Below are positions 1-11,508 of a DNA stretch of 64,000 bases, piece by piece. The notes under the pieces are model-generated. The model was not told the DNA's origin. It ran no database searches and was given only the letters and a program-made list of their open reading frames with translations. The position numbers were made by a program, and so were the translations under genes. Positions within the stretch are counted from its first letter, which is position 1. Each line of letters begins with the position of its first letter. Source of the DNA: Caenorhabditis elegans (taxonomy: Eukaryota; Nematoda; Chromadorea; Rhabditida; Rhabditidae); the NCBI RefSeq assembly GCF_000002985.6, contig NC_003280.10:8118501-8182500 (forward strand), written 5' to 3'.

Positions 1-120
1 ACTAAGCCAAGACATAAACCATCTCCAATGTCAATTCTGATGCCACATCTTATGGTTGGAGAATCATTTCGTAAATATCGACCACATGGTAATACAGTAG
101 TTGAGAAAGATATTTGGTAA
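1..120 (+). CDS. C-terminal fragment of an unidentified + strand gene
   Basis: The first 39 codons are open from the window edge to a TAA, with strongly worm-like codons (CCA, TCA, GGA). The predicted tail ends in GNTVVEKDIW. The start and any domain lie outside the window, so I cannot name it. It sits about 240 bp upstream of the unc-105 start on the same strand. It may be a separate gene that, like unc-105, lies in the ire-1 intron. The alternative is a chance open frame; the minus strand here is also open in one frame but has poorer codon use. Confidence 0.4.
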   Translation, partial: TKPRHKPSPMSILMPHLMVGESFRKYRPHGNTVVEKDIW

Positions 121-360
121 TTTGCCAAAACAGTGCACTATTTTTAGTGTATGTTTTTAATGCATCTCCAAGATATCTAACTTTTCTGCTCATCTTTTTT
201 CTATCATCCCCCTCAAAAAACGTTTTGGAGTAACCTGATATCAACAAACGAAATGACACAGCACTCATTTCTGAACTAGAAAACGAGAAAAGAGCAACAG
301 CTTTCGACTATCACCCAGTGCAAATTTAACTTTTTATTTTTATCACTAATTCTTATTCTA

Positions 361-3300
361 ATGGAAAAATCTTCAAAAAATCAATTGCTAGGGTTTGACC
401 TATCAAATGAAGATCCCTATGGTGTATCACATCTTCGGAGGCTAAGTTCTGGTCGGGAAAAATTTGGAAAAAGTATATTATTTATAACTTGATTTTTTTG
501 TTTTCAGGTCTTCGAAACATACGGATGAATGGTCATTTAGACTGGAACCAGCTCAGAAAAAGTTTCGAAAAACAGTCAACATTCCACGGAATTTCACATG
601 CAGCTACTGCAGATGGAAAATGGAGATGGTATCTCATCTTATATTCAATTAGTAATAACCTAGATATTTTGTTTTCAGGTTCTGGTACACAGCATTTACG
701 ATATGTCTTCTTGCACTGCTCATACAGATATTCTTTCTCATATCAAAATATCGTCAATATGGTAAAACGGTCGATCTTGATGTGAGTTAGAAGCTTCACC
801 TCAATAATAACTTTTAAAAAAATTTTAGCTCAAATTTGAAAACGCTCCATTTCCATCAATCACAATATGCAATTTAAATCCGTATAAGAAAAGTGCAATA
901 CAGTCGAATCCTAATACAAAAGCTATGATGGAAGCATACAGTCGACGGATAGGTTCTGGTGATAAAACTGAAGGAATTGCAGCAGCACTATCAGCAACTG
1001 GTGGACTACATGCTAAAGGTGAATTTTAAGAAACTAAATCATGACAAATTGTTTTAAAAAACCTTTCACAGGGTAAAGATTTTTGAAATTCTAAATATAA
1101 AAAGTCAATATGAAATTTCAATTGTGCGGAAATTGCATCTAATCTTCGAATTTTCTCACACACTTCCTTCCAAAAAGAATTCACACTGTTTGAAAATGTT
1201 TTATTATAAACTATTCAAATTTTCTTACTTTTACAATACCAAAATTTTCAGTTCGTAGAGCAAAACGAAAAGCAAAGGGAAAACCAAGGTTACGGGATCG
1301 TCGATATCATCAAGCATTCGCACAGTGTCTATGTGACATTGAACAGCTAACTGGTGACAGAAAAGGTTCTTGCTTTGCGGCTTTCAAAGGAAAAATAGAA
1401 ATCGATACAAATAATACTGCTGGTTTTATGAATTTGCATACATCTCGATGTCTTTGTCAACTAGATACGGTTTCTAAAGCACTTTGGCCATGTTTTCCAT
1501 GTGAGTTCATTTTGTACAAATCTAGAAAGTATGTTCACGATTTCAGATTCTTCGTGGAAGGAGAAACTATGTTCGGAATGTGTGGATAACACGGGACACT
1601 GTCCAATGAGATTTTACAAAGGAAATGAACTTTATGAAAATATCAAAGAGCAAGTTGATTTATGTCTTTGTCATAAAGAATACAACCATTGTGTTTCTAC
1701 GAGAGATGATGGGATAATTCTTGAAATAAGCCCAAATGACGAACTGAATGATTTGGATATTGGCAAAAAAATCGCATCACAGTTGAGTGCTCAACAGGAA
1801 AAACAAGCCGAAGTTACTACTACGGAAGCACCAACAGTGACTCAGGCGTTAGGATTTGAAGAATTAACTGATGATATTGCAATTACTTCACAAGCACAAG
1901 AAAATCTTATGTTCGCAGTTGGAGAGATGTCAGAAAAAGCGAAGGAAAGTATGTCCTATGAATTAGATGAGCTTGTATTGAAATGCTCTTTTAATCAAAA
2001 AGATTGCCAAATGGATAGGTATGTATTTTAATAGTCATAATATATAGAGAAAATTGTTGAAATTCAGAGACTTCACGTTGCATTATGATAACACATTTGG
2101 AAATTGCTATACTTTCAATTACAATCGAACTGCAGAAGTCGCGTCGCATAGAGCAGGAGCGAATTATGGTCTTCGTGTACTGTTATATGCTAATGTTAGT
2201 GAGTATTTACCAACAACTGAAGCTGTCGGATTTCGGATTACTGTACACGATAAACACATTGTTCCGTTCCCAGATGCTTTTGGTTATTCTGCTCCAACAG
2301 GATTTATGTCGTCTTTTGGAGTTAGAATGGTAAGTTTTGAAATTCGAAAATTATAGAAACTGATATATATAATAAAGTATGGTTTAGAAACAATTCATAC
2401 GTCTCGAACCACCATACGGACATTGTCGTCACGGAGGAGAAGATGCAGCGACGTTTGTGTATACTGGTTTCCAATATTCCGTAGAGGCATGCCATAGAAG
2501 TTGTGCTCAGAAAGTGATAGTTGAAGCGTGCGGATGTGCAGATCCAATGTATCCAGTTGCTGAGATGTTTGGAAATAATACTAAACCGTGTCAGGCTGTT
2601 AATATGGACCAAAGAGAGTGCCTCAGAAATACTACACTCTGGTTGGGAGAATTGTATTCAAAAGGAAAAGAAGCAATCATTCCTGATTGCTACTGCCATC
2701 AGCCTTGCCAGTAAGTTGAACGTTTTGACTCATTTACAATTCTATTATTTTAGAGAGACCAACTATGAAGTTACATATTCATCAGCTCGATGGCCATCAG
2801 GATCCGCAAAGGTTATGGAGTGTTTACCAGGAGACTTTCTTTGCTTGGAAAAGTATCGAAAGAATGCAGCAATGGTTCAAATATTCTACGAAGAATTGAA
2901 CTATGAAACAATGCAAGAAAGCCCCGCGTACACTCTCACATCAGTTCTCGCTGATCTTGGTGGTCTCACAGGTTTATGGATCGGTGCATCAGTTGTATCA
3001 CTTCTTGAAATTGTAACTTTAATCGTATTTGCAACACAAGCTTATGTCAGAAAACGGAAAGGGTGAGTCGATATTTTTTGTTTCAAATCCCTACGTTCCA
3101 CCTAAAACATCCTTTGTTCACAATCTACACTTCTAATCTCATCACGATACTATTTTGTTCATCCCAATACCCTTAGAATAGAGCATGGCCAATAGAAAAA
3201 ACTAGAGTTGCACGTTTCGCATGGATTCACAGCACACACAACATCACAGATGTCGTGATCCATATATTGCAGCTCGATTTCGGCCCAATCACATCATTCA

Positions 3301-4210
3301 GTACCCGTCCATAGAGCTTCCAGGGTTTCATTGAATACTCTTCACAAAAGCAGTACAACTCAAAGTGTCAAATTATCTGTGATGGATATTCGATCAATTA
3401 AGTCGATCCATTCGAATCATTCGTCGAAAAGCAAACAGTCGATTCTCATTGAGGATCTTCCGCCAGCAATTCAGGTAGATAATTATCTCAAATATAAAAC
3501 AAGATATATGTAATTGCAGGAGCAAAGTGACGATGAAGAAGAAACAACAGAATCTTCAAGAACAAATGGTTCATGTCGATATCTGGCGCCTGGAGAAGAT
3601 CTTCCGTGTCTTTGCAAGTATCATCCAGATGGTTCAATACGAATTATGAAAGCATTATGTCCCGTACATGGCTATATGGTTCGTCGAAACTATGACTACA
3701 GGTAGGATCTTGTTTTTTTTCAAAACCTATATTCAAATTCATTCAATTCAAGCGTGTCGAATAGTGAAGAAGAAGACGCAGAAGACGAAGTTCATCGAGA
3801 GCCGGAGCCATTCTATTCTGCCCCGTATGAGCATCGCAAAAAGTGAGAGAATTAGAGTCAGAAAGAAGAATGGTTTGTTGTGGTACGCACCTTTTTGTAC
3901 TTGAAAATCCATAGCTAGGGAATGTTTAGATAGATGAAAGTTACAAGAAAGAAGTTTGGGTTTTTCCTGTTTTTTTTTTGCACTTCTGTTGAAATCTATC
4001 CTTTCACTTCATAACACTTTTCCTTGGGAATTCATTTTTCTAAATAACTTCTGTAATAAAGTTATAGCAAAATTCACAAGCAATTTTAGAAGTCATCCTC
4101 ACAAAAAATCTGTTCATAAGAAATCAACAACGGCACTCGATGAAGATCTAGCCATGGAGGCACACAATGATCCAGATGGTAATCGACCAGTCTCTCCAGA
4201 AGAACCATAA
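361..4210 (+). CDS. unc-105: UNC-105 degenerin (DEG/ENaC cation channel subunit)
   Basis: Subunit of an amiloride-type sodium/cation channel of the degenerin family, known in worms as a muscle channel genetically linked to type IV collagen. Thirteen exons splice in frame to 894 aa: 361-472, 508-628, 679-781, 829-1018, 1252-1500, 1547-2018, 2068-2329, 2388-2710, 2754-3062, 3324-3474, 3520-3701, 3753-3842, 4090-4210. TM1 lies near residues 79-100 and is followed by the family signature [15 protein letters not shown] long cysteine-rich extracellular loop follows. TM2 (about 675-700) carries [10 protein letters not shown], the conserved GxS filter region. The cytoplasmic tail is Ser- and acid-rich. 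A polyA signal AATAAA is at 4218-4223. The whole gene lies in an intron of ire-1 on the other strand. The tail exons (3324 on) are assigned by phase and could differ between isoforms. Confidence 0.95.
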
Positions 4211-4217
4211 ATCGGTG

Positions 4218-4223
4218 AATAAA
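4218..4223 (+). promoter_or_regulatory. polyadenylation signal of unc-105
   Basis: AATAAA lies 8 bp after the unc-105 stop codon, implying a very short 3' UTR. Confidence 0.6.
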
Positions 4224-4410
4224 GATTCCCAACTCCCCCAAATCTTATATAAATGTACGTTGTATCTCACTAAATATAGTTTCTCTCCTTTTCAAATTTT
4301 CACAAACAAAATTGTTCAAGCTTTTCATGTTGCTGCTGTCTTTCTCATTCTCATTGATACAGGTTGTTGATATATAATTGTTTTCACTGCAATAAATATT
4401 GCAAACGTAC

Positions 4411-6340
4411 CTTTGCTACATTTTCCATTGTCTCTTTTCCCATCACTTCAAATGGTAATTTGTGCAATCCATCATCTCGAAGAAGATAAAGTGCAACTAC
4501 AGGTTGTTTCAGATCTTGCTCCCATCTCATTTCTCCTGAAACAAAATTACATGTTAATTGAAAATCATTTTATGGATATGAAACTAAATTTAAAATTAAA
4601 AAAACAACGTTTCTATTTGATATTTTATAAACCAATATTTAACACATGAACTCATGCGAAAAAAGAAACTTTAAATTGTTGAAAAATTCTTGACTTAATA
4701 TAAATAAGAAAAGCATTAAATAATTAACGTTACATATTACCCAGATGTAAAATTTTGCGATTTTTACACTACAGATACTGTACCCGGCCTCGAAGCTACC
4801 GATATTTTTAACCCAAAAGATGTGTGTGCCTTTAAGGAGTACTGTATTTCAACTCCTCGTCACTGCGGAGTTTTTTTTTTCAAGTTTTGATTCCTTATTC
4901 TTATTTATCGAAAAAAAATAAGTGAAAATTAATGGTATCACCTCAAATTTTGAATGAGTGAAAACTTATGAAACATTTAAACGTTAAAAATTACAGTAAT
5001 CCTTAAAGGCGCAAGCTTTTTTGTGTTTGAGAAAAGCAATCGCTTCAAGCCCGGGCACCGTTTTTTGGCGCAGAAATCGTAAATTTCCGAATGTGGGCAG
5101 TAATGCAATTTGAATAATTAAGAAAAATTGAAATTCGCCTACTGAAAAAGTCTCATCGGCGAATAGCCTCCGAGTTTCAAGAGTTTATTCTGATTACGGG
5201 CAACAAAAAACTTGCCAACAGTTTATTTTTCAACAAAAATAATTTTTTATTTATTTTTTCAACAAAGATAATAATTTTTTAGCTATTCACGATTTATGTG
5301 ATCCTAGCGTTTTCCGTATTGATTTTTTGTTGGAAATTTGAGCAGGAAAATGTTTTTTTCAATATATTTTTGGGGAAAAAAGTCATTTTTTATTTGGCAA
5401 TTATTTTTTAGCTTAAATTTATATTTCAACTTTCTAGAAAATAACTGCCTTCTTCATTTTTGGAACAAATAATATTATTTATGTTTATTCTGTTTAATTT
5501 AATATTGCCACTTACCAGTTTCTCTATCGAAAGTCAGTATATATCCATGCGACGACGATGCATAATGCTTAAATGGCCACGTATTCACTTCAGGCAACAA
5601 ATGGGCAGAATAATCATTGAATGTTGCATTCCAGGTCTTTCCACGATTCTTTTCATCAAACATAGAGACCCTGTATTCCGTTCGACCCAAAAAAATTGTC
5701 TGTTTTTGATTTGCAGGGCAGATTCTATCCGCTGACGCTGATGATAGAGTTTCCACCTGTAAAAATAAAATTTTATCAGAAATATTCAACAGTATATATT
5801 CAACCTTTAAGCCTGTTTTTGGATCAATTCCAAACCAAACATCTTTCTTACTTCCTGCGTATAAAATTCCATCATTTCCTTTGCAAGGTGATGCATGAAC
5901 TAATTGTGGAATATTGAATGGAAGTTTTTTCAAAGAACTGTTTTTCAAAACATAAAGTGATCCATCGAGCGGATTCGGAAGAAATGTAAATCCCTGTTTG
6001 ACAGCAGATGGAGATCGTAAAACAGGCTCTGAAACAAAGTAATGTGAATTTTCAAAACTTAAATTTAAAAAATTAAACCTTCTTGCAATGTCCATTTTAT
6101 TTCTCCCGTCTCTGAATCCAAAGCTCTCAAACGTCCATCAATTGTCGAAACAAGTATAGTTGAAGATGTTTTCTCTTCGTCGTCTCCTATTGATTCGTGA
6201 TCCTGAACAACGAAAAATAATGAAATTTTGTTTTTTGTAGTACAGAAACTCACATTCCGGAAGCCAGGTGTGCTAATACAAATTACAGAGGAGAAGAGCA
6301 GCAAAAAAATAAATGTGAATAGATGAAATGTTGCTCTCAT
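4411..6340 (-). CDS. ire-1: IRE-1, ER stress sensor, N-terminal (lumenal) exons only
   Basis: IRE1 is the ER transmembrane kinase/endoribonuclease that senses unfolded protein and splices xbp-1 mRNA. Five exons are visible: 6340-6254, 6202-6079, 6028-5805, 5756-5516, 4535-4411. They give a signal peptide (MRATFHLFTFIFLLLF...) and the beta-propeller-like lumenal domain. Segments match the IRE1 pattern closely: STIDGRLRALDSETGEIKW, PLDGSLYVL, LPFNIPQLVHASPC, DGILYAGSKKDVWFGIDPKTG, FLGRTEYRVSMFD, WNATFNDY, and QPVVALYLLRDDGLHKL. The last exon ends in phase 0 at a strong GTACGT donor. No transmembrane, kinase or RNase exon occurs between 4410 and 1, so the rest is beyond the left edge and unc-105 is inside this intron. 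The gene is partial because of the window, not broken. Confidence 0.95.
4737..5070. repeat. copies of a dispersed short repeat in an ire-1 intron
   Basis: Two adjacent copies of a short interspersed repeat. Core words include a TACTGTA/ACAGTA end, CTTTAAGG or CTTAAAGGCGCA, and a GAGACCGGGTACCGTA-like word followed by TTTTGGCGC. The right part reads CCCGGGCACCGTTTTTTGGC. Related copies are at 17165-17255, 27110-27157 joined to 27503-27720, 29505-29575 (inverted) and 63085-63130. Confidence 0.6.
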
Positions 6341-8004
6341 TTCAATTGCGAATTATTTTCGACGCCAAAAAATCTCCATGAAGACGAGAGCGGGGTTGCT
6401 TAGCTGCAAAAACAGAAAATCAATAGAGAGGGTTTCACCAAGTGTTCCACATATTCAAATTTTGCATAAAACAACGCGATTGCGAAATTATAATATTTGT
6501 TTTGTTACCAAAACGGCGATAATAATGTGTGTGTGCGAAATAAGCCAACGTAATAAATGGAAGGGATACGGTGCACAAGTACGCAAGTACACGCTGATCC
6601 CAAAATGCAGACATTTGTCAACCGTACTCCAGCCAGCCGGCTGCGAACTTTTTTTGAATTTTTAAACTTTTCCTTTTTTAGTTTCTTTTTTTCACAATTC
6701 ATTCGATCAGATCTTTTTTATGTTCCCAGAGCTCGATTCGCCTTTTATTATTCAGAATAATCATTTCTCAATCATTTGCCTCCTATTTAATTTCATGAAA
6801 ATTTCAGCCTTAGAGTGAAAGTCTTTCTTTCAGAAACGATAAAGTTTTACTAAATCAGTTTTGAGAATCTAACTTGCTTAATTTCTCGTTGCAAATAGCA
6901 TGGAATTGTTTAGAAATATTTCGCGCATAGAAATGCATATTCAAATTTGATATTGGAGTGGTAAATTTTTTGAACTCATTCAGCTCATTCTAGCTCACCA
7001 TCATTTACTTTCTGTGTCTAACTTAAGATTTGATATTTTTCATTTGTTTTCTAAAAAAACCGATCTGAATGCACTTTTAAGCAATTTTCAACCGATTCCG
7101 ATGTTTGTGTTGACGTTGACGTCGACTGACAAACAAATCGGCGAAAAAAGTCAATTTCGATGGGTCGCCAGTGCTGAGAAATCGGAGAGAGAAGAAGGAG
7201 AGTATGCACTTTTGCTGTACGCAAACTTTCTTTTTTTGAAGAGAAAAAGACATCAGTTTGACAATCCACTTGGTCTCACGAAACTGTTTTCACGCCTCTA
7301 TCCTTTTTTTGCAGAAAATGCACTCAAAGAATGTACATTCTATAAACCAACGTTTTTGTAGACTTTGAAAATACAGACCATTTTCATCAGAAATTCACAT
7401 CGGTTCTGAGTATATTCCATAGTTGACGACAAATATAAACATTTTCCATTTTCTCTTTATCAGACCTCAACAAAAATTGCCTTCCGTTTTTACGGTATGA
7501 CTGTGTATGGCTTCCGGTTCAACTTTGTTCAATACGTTTTCCACATGCTTCAAACTTTTTCAGTACTTCACAACAAAACAGTATTGAATTTATTTTCTTC
7601 AGGTCTATATTTTCATTTTTTGAACTTTATAAAAGTGGTACCATTGAACATGCACTGTTTGACCTTTTGCTCCTTCACATCAGTGATATTTTATGCTTCT
7701 TCTTCTCTCTTCCATCATTCTTCCGATTCATCACCAGGAGAATTCTCTTTTTTGCAGACGCCGCTGCTGCGACACGGACACGTATGCGCATGCGCTCAAC
7801 TCTCTGCCGTCTCTGCTTTTTGTATTATTTTTTCGTCTCGCCTCTTCCTCGCTTCGTCCTATCGATTCATCTATCGGTGGTGCCCTTGCTGTGTCGCCGC
7901 GTCGCCACGGCCATTTTTTGTAGTGTCCCTTTTACGCTCCCAGCGCTCACCCCCAGTCACATCTTCTTTGCTCAGCAGTTCTTCTTAAAGAACGTTAGAG
8001 TTCT
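6341..8004. other. intergenic stretch upstream of ire-1
   Basis: No gene could be supported. The stretch is AT-rich, with a pyrimidine-rich tract on the + strand from about 7650 to 7990 containing CG-rich patches (CGCATGCGC near 7793, CCGCGTCGCCACGG near 7897). It probably holds the ire-1 promoter. Long open frames here follow the pyrimidine bias and have no recognisable protein features. Confidence 0.5.
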
Positions 8005-8249
8005 CTAGAGGTGCAAGATTTTAACATCGGGCTCTTCTTTCAAATTTTGTGGGCTCTGCTTCAATTTTCCTGCCGAAGCACATGAAAAACAACTAGTCAG
8101 CTATACATTTCAATGTTTGCGTACGAATCTTTTGAACACAAAAACGAATTAATTTCAGATATTGTTGACCCTTTTCCGCCAAAATAGCCGCTCTTTTTCG
8201 TGCCCACCTCATTCTTTTTCTGCTCTTTGGAGCCATGGCACGATCATCT
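8005..8249 (-). CDS. candidate 43-aa basic protein
   Basis: Not recognised. On the minus strand an intron of 41 nt (GTGAGT...CCAG, 8290-8250) joins an upstream exon (8337-8291) to an exon whose reading frame stays open across the join and contains ATG at 8236. The peptide starts MAPKSRKRMRWARKRAAIL. It could splice from a weak donor (GGTCAAC, 8169) to an acceptor TTCGGCAG at 8071, giving a hydrophilic tail that ends in KILHL and a total of 43 aa. The first intron looks genuine; the second is a guess. The start is the first ATG in frame. It could instead be an untranslated or alternative 5' transcript. Confidence 0.3.
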
Positions 8250-8337
8250 CTGGATTGCAAAATTGCAATATCTTTTAACATCACACTCACCTTCCACTAG
8301 GATAATCTCCATTCGGCGCAACTGCCACTGCTCTAAG

Positions 8338-9248
8338 CTATCCGATTTCAAAAAGAGGTCAGCTGTGGTGTGTACAAGCAGAAATTATCATTTCCGTTCT
8401 TCACATCACAGCTAGTTTCCTATTTTTGTTGATAACCTCACTGGCTCCATCTTTCAATAGTTACGGTTTGTGTATAACCCCGTGTGATCAATAAACCACG
8501 ATTGTAAATCAACTGACTGTTCTTCCTCATTGTCAATCAGATCCACAATCTGGATACGGAATAAAGGGTATTCCCCGTCTGTATGCAGATTGATATACGT
8601 TTCGGTTGTCTAACTCACTATTCTTTTTAATTTTCTCTGTCCCTTCCAAAACGCTGTAATACAATATTTTAAAGAAAAGTTTAAAGTTCTAAAATATTTC
8701 TCATATTGAAAGTGCAAAAAACTTGTTTTTACATGACTGTCACCTTTTGGCCAGTCATGTCCTGAGTAAGAACAAAGGGTCATTTATCGGGCCATCTATG
8801 CGCCGCACATCGCACATTCATCAATAGTATAGCTCTTCGCAACATGTAGGATGATGCACTTTCGATATAGACACTAATTGTCGTCGTGTTGGTTATCACA
8901 ATTCGCTCTTATCATTCATAAACCCATTCATTATCTTTGACTGCAACACACTCGTTACAGGTGTGTACAATTCGCAACATTTTTGGGTAGTGAGAGCACT
9001 GACTTGGCCGTGATAACAGAAGAGAAGTGTGTTATTTGTATGCGCACCACTCAACTCATCTTCTTTCCCCCTCGTTTCTCCCCCGAGCGGCAGTAGGTCC
9101 AATAAGATTGTTGCACTTTTGGAATTGGTCATCTCTTTTGTAGCTTGCATTTGTATTTCTCTGATCCCTCTATTCGGAAAAAAAGTATTGCTTAAATTAT
9201 TTCTGAAGTTTGTAACTGTTTGTTTTCAGATTTAAATAGAAAATTTTA
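8338..9248. other. intergenic stretch, no gene supported
   Basis: Nothing coding could be supported. A minus-strand open frame of 84 codons at 9150-8896 has no clear codon bias or motif. A short perfect hairpin (9-bp stem, 12-nt loop) lies at 8731-8760. Confidence 0.4.
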
Positions 9249-9554
9249 TTTCACTAGATTTTGTAGTGCCTAAAGGCGCACGGATTTATTCAGATAGGTC
9301 TCGGCGCGCATAAAAGTTTATGGTATTTTTTCGAAATCTGAGTTTTGAAAACTGATTTTTAACTGTTTTTCACAGAGTTATTAAAAAGGAAACGACGAAA
9401 TTTGCTGAAAACCACGTTATTTCATTGAAAATGCGAAGAAAAAACAAAACCTAATAAAATAAAATGAAAAACTACCATAAACTTTTTTGCGCACCGAGAC
9501 CCATCTGAATAAACCTGTGCGCCTTTAAGAAGGCACTTCAAAATCTAGTGAAAT
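9249..9554. mobile_element. long inverted-repeat element (MITE-like)
   Basis: About 306 bp with arms of roughly 85 nt that are near-perfect reverse complements. The left end reads ATTTCACTAGATTTTG and the right end CAAAATCTAGTGAAAT. Internal blocks AGGCGCAC, TATTCAGAT and CATAAA(A)GTTTATGG also mirror each other. There is no coding capacity. The form is that of a foldback or MITE; I could not identify a clean target-site duplication, so the superfamily is open. Confidence 0.75.
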
Positions 9555-11508
9555 TATGTTTGTCCCTGACTTCGATTAAAGATCTTAAAATAACCATATG
9601 GTATTTTAGACTAAAGTTGTTTACGTTAGCTGTATTTATTTATTTTAAGCTTTTTCAAAATGTTGAGTATAATCCGAGATGTGTGGGTGATCCGTTCTAT
9701 CATTGATGTTTCCGGCTGAACAAATATAATTATAGCTCGAGCTTAATGTCCTTTTATACAAATCTAGTTGTTTCAACAATATTTAATTGCCGATAAAAAT
9801 GTATGATACTCTGTTGTTCCCGGTTTCCTTTGTTGAGCAATCTTATGAAATAATATATTTCTGCTATGTGACATTTAATCATACGTTGAGCTTCGATGTG
9901 GCATCTTTAAAAGTGTAATGTGGTCGAGTTTGATCTAAAAAGTGTCACGAGACGTACCTAGACTAGTCAACGTCTGTCTGCAAAAACCTCTGTGATCAAT
10001 CACATGCGTGTGAAATTTTGAGACTGAGAGAGAAGGTCGTTAACGTTTCAAGGTTCTTCTCGACACCGATAATACGCTTGTACTTCGAATCTATCTTTCG
10101 ATTTCTAAATCCGTTTGCTTGAGTTTCTTCCTCAAAAACTTCCGTGTTTTATCGATATCGAATACATCTCTCCAGTAGTCACTCTCATATCATGCATGCC
10201 AGGATAAGATATGAATATCATCATATACTGAAAAGTCAGAAGACAGAGAGCCTTGATCCTTACATTCTCCTTCTCTTATTCGCTTGGATGTCCCTTTTCT
10301 TGGTGTCCGCCCATTCGGCCCATTCGTCCTCTCCTCAATCACCCCCGTCTGCCCTCGTTCTATCTCTCCGTCTCCACTACCCCCAGGCTGTTGAGCGGCG
10401 GCGGCGACGGTGAAGGCCCCCATCGGCCTGGGGAGGGAGAAAGAAGGAGGAGAGGACGGCAGTTGGAAAGAAAAAAGGTCTCTCCTTTTCCCTCCTCTCG
10501 CTGTCGCCCTGTCGCTCGATGCCACATGCAGTTGGTTTTACCGTTCGCTCTCTGTCTGGTTTTTTGTTGTATTGGCGGGCGCGATACAAACGGCGAGGCG
10601 CCAAAAACAGAATTTGAATTAGCACTGCTGTTTTAAAACGAACAAAGTTTCGACATTCTACGAAGTTACTTGGCATTTCGTCATATCTTACCAACCGTTT
10701 TTCTGTACGAATAGAACAACAATGAGATGTTCACGTGCTTCCTAAACATCAATATTTAAGAAGTGTTTCATTTGTTTCTAATAGCCAATCATGTGATTGC
10801 ACCTGATCTGCGCTTTTAACATTTGTTTGTTCCAGATTGCAGAAGTTTCAGTTGTTTTCAAAGGATCCGTCGATCTAAATAGCAGAAGGATGATGCATGC
10901 GGCAGCATGCATGATCTTGTTGTTACTGGTCATCATACGCCCTCAACATCAACTTCAAACCAAGCCGTATTCATCGGGATATTCATCACTTTTATATAGA
11001 GTGTAAAGTATTCAATATGTATGTTCTATACTCAATAACCCTGAATTGCTTGTATTAATACTGTCATACTGATCGATTGACAGTTTTCTTATCTTGGTTG
11101 TCGAAGATTGAGATACATTTGTAAAATGGCCTTAGCAGTTCCCATCTTTCACTTTGTTTAGTGAACTTGCCCGTCCTTGCCGTACTTTTCATCCGAAATA
11201 CCACCTGTTGGTTATCTATGACGCCACGCCATCCTCAATTCCGAAAATATAGGTCGATGCAATGTGAGTCTGGGACTCGGAGCCATTAGTTTTTTAGATT
11301 CTATCTCTTTTACATTCTTCGATGCACTGAAAGAAGATTGATCTTTTTTGATATTTCTCTCATTTCGTTTTCTGATTTCTCTCAAAAAGTTGTCATTTAA
11401 ACTCTTAATCTTCTATCGTTTTCTATAATATTTTCTTTCTATTAATTTTATTTTTTCAGAATCACCCTCCTTATATGTATTGCACGTAGTACATGAACAA
11501 TAACAGAT
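9555..11508. other. ulp-4 upstream region
   Basis: No firm gene. Includes a GC-rich patch at 10375-10440, an E2F-like word GGCGCCAAAAA at 10597-10607, and a short palindrome ATGCATGC/GCATGCAT at 10894-10913. A TTTTCAG acceptor ends at 11460, and all three frames after it are closed before the ulp-4 ATG. That suggests a 5' UTR exon or trans-splice site for ulp-4. Confidence 0.5.
10890..11006 (+). CDS. candidate 38-aa secreted peptide
   Basis: Not recognised. The short frame starts MMHAAACMILLLLVIIR, a signal-peptide-like hydrophobic core, followed by a polar tail rich in Gln, Ser and Tyr. A TTTGTTCCAG acceptor lies about 55 bp upstream. There is no cysteine framework or dibasic processing site. 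It may be part of a ulp-4 5' leader or a chance frame. Confidence 0.2.
   Translation: MMHAAACMILLLLVIIRPQHQLQTKPYSSGYSSLLYRV

Noticed and set aside
7497-7988. 163-codon + strand open frame
   Set aside because: Phe/Ser/Leu-rich product of a pyrimidine tract; overlapping frames look the same.
8731-8760. Perfect 9-bp hairpin ACATGACTG/CAGTCATGT with 12-nt loop
   Set aside because: Too short for a miRNA precursor and no other support; palindromes of this size occur by chance.
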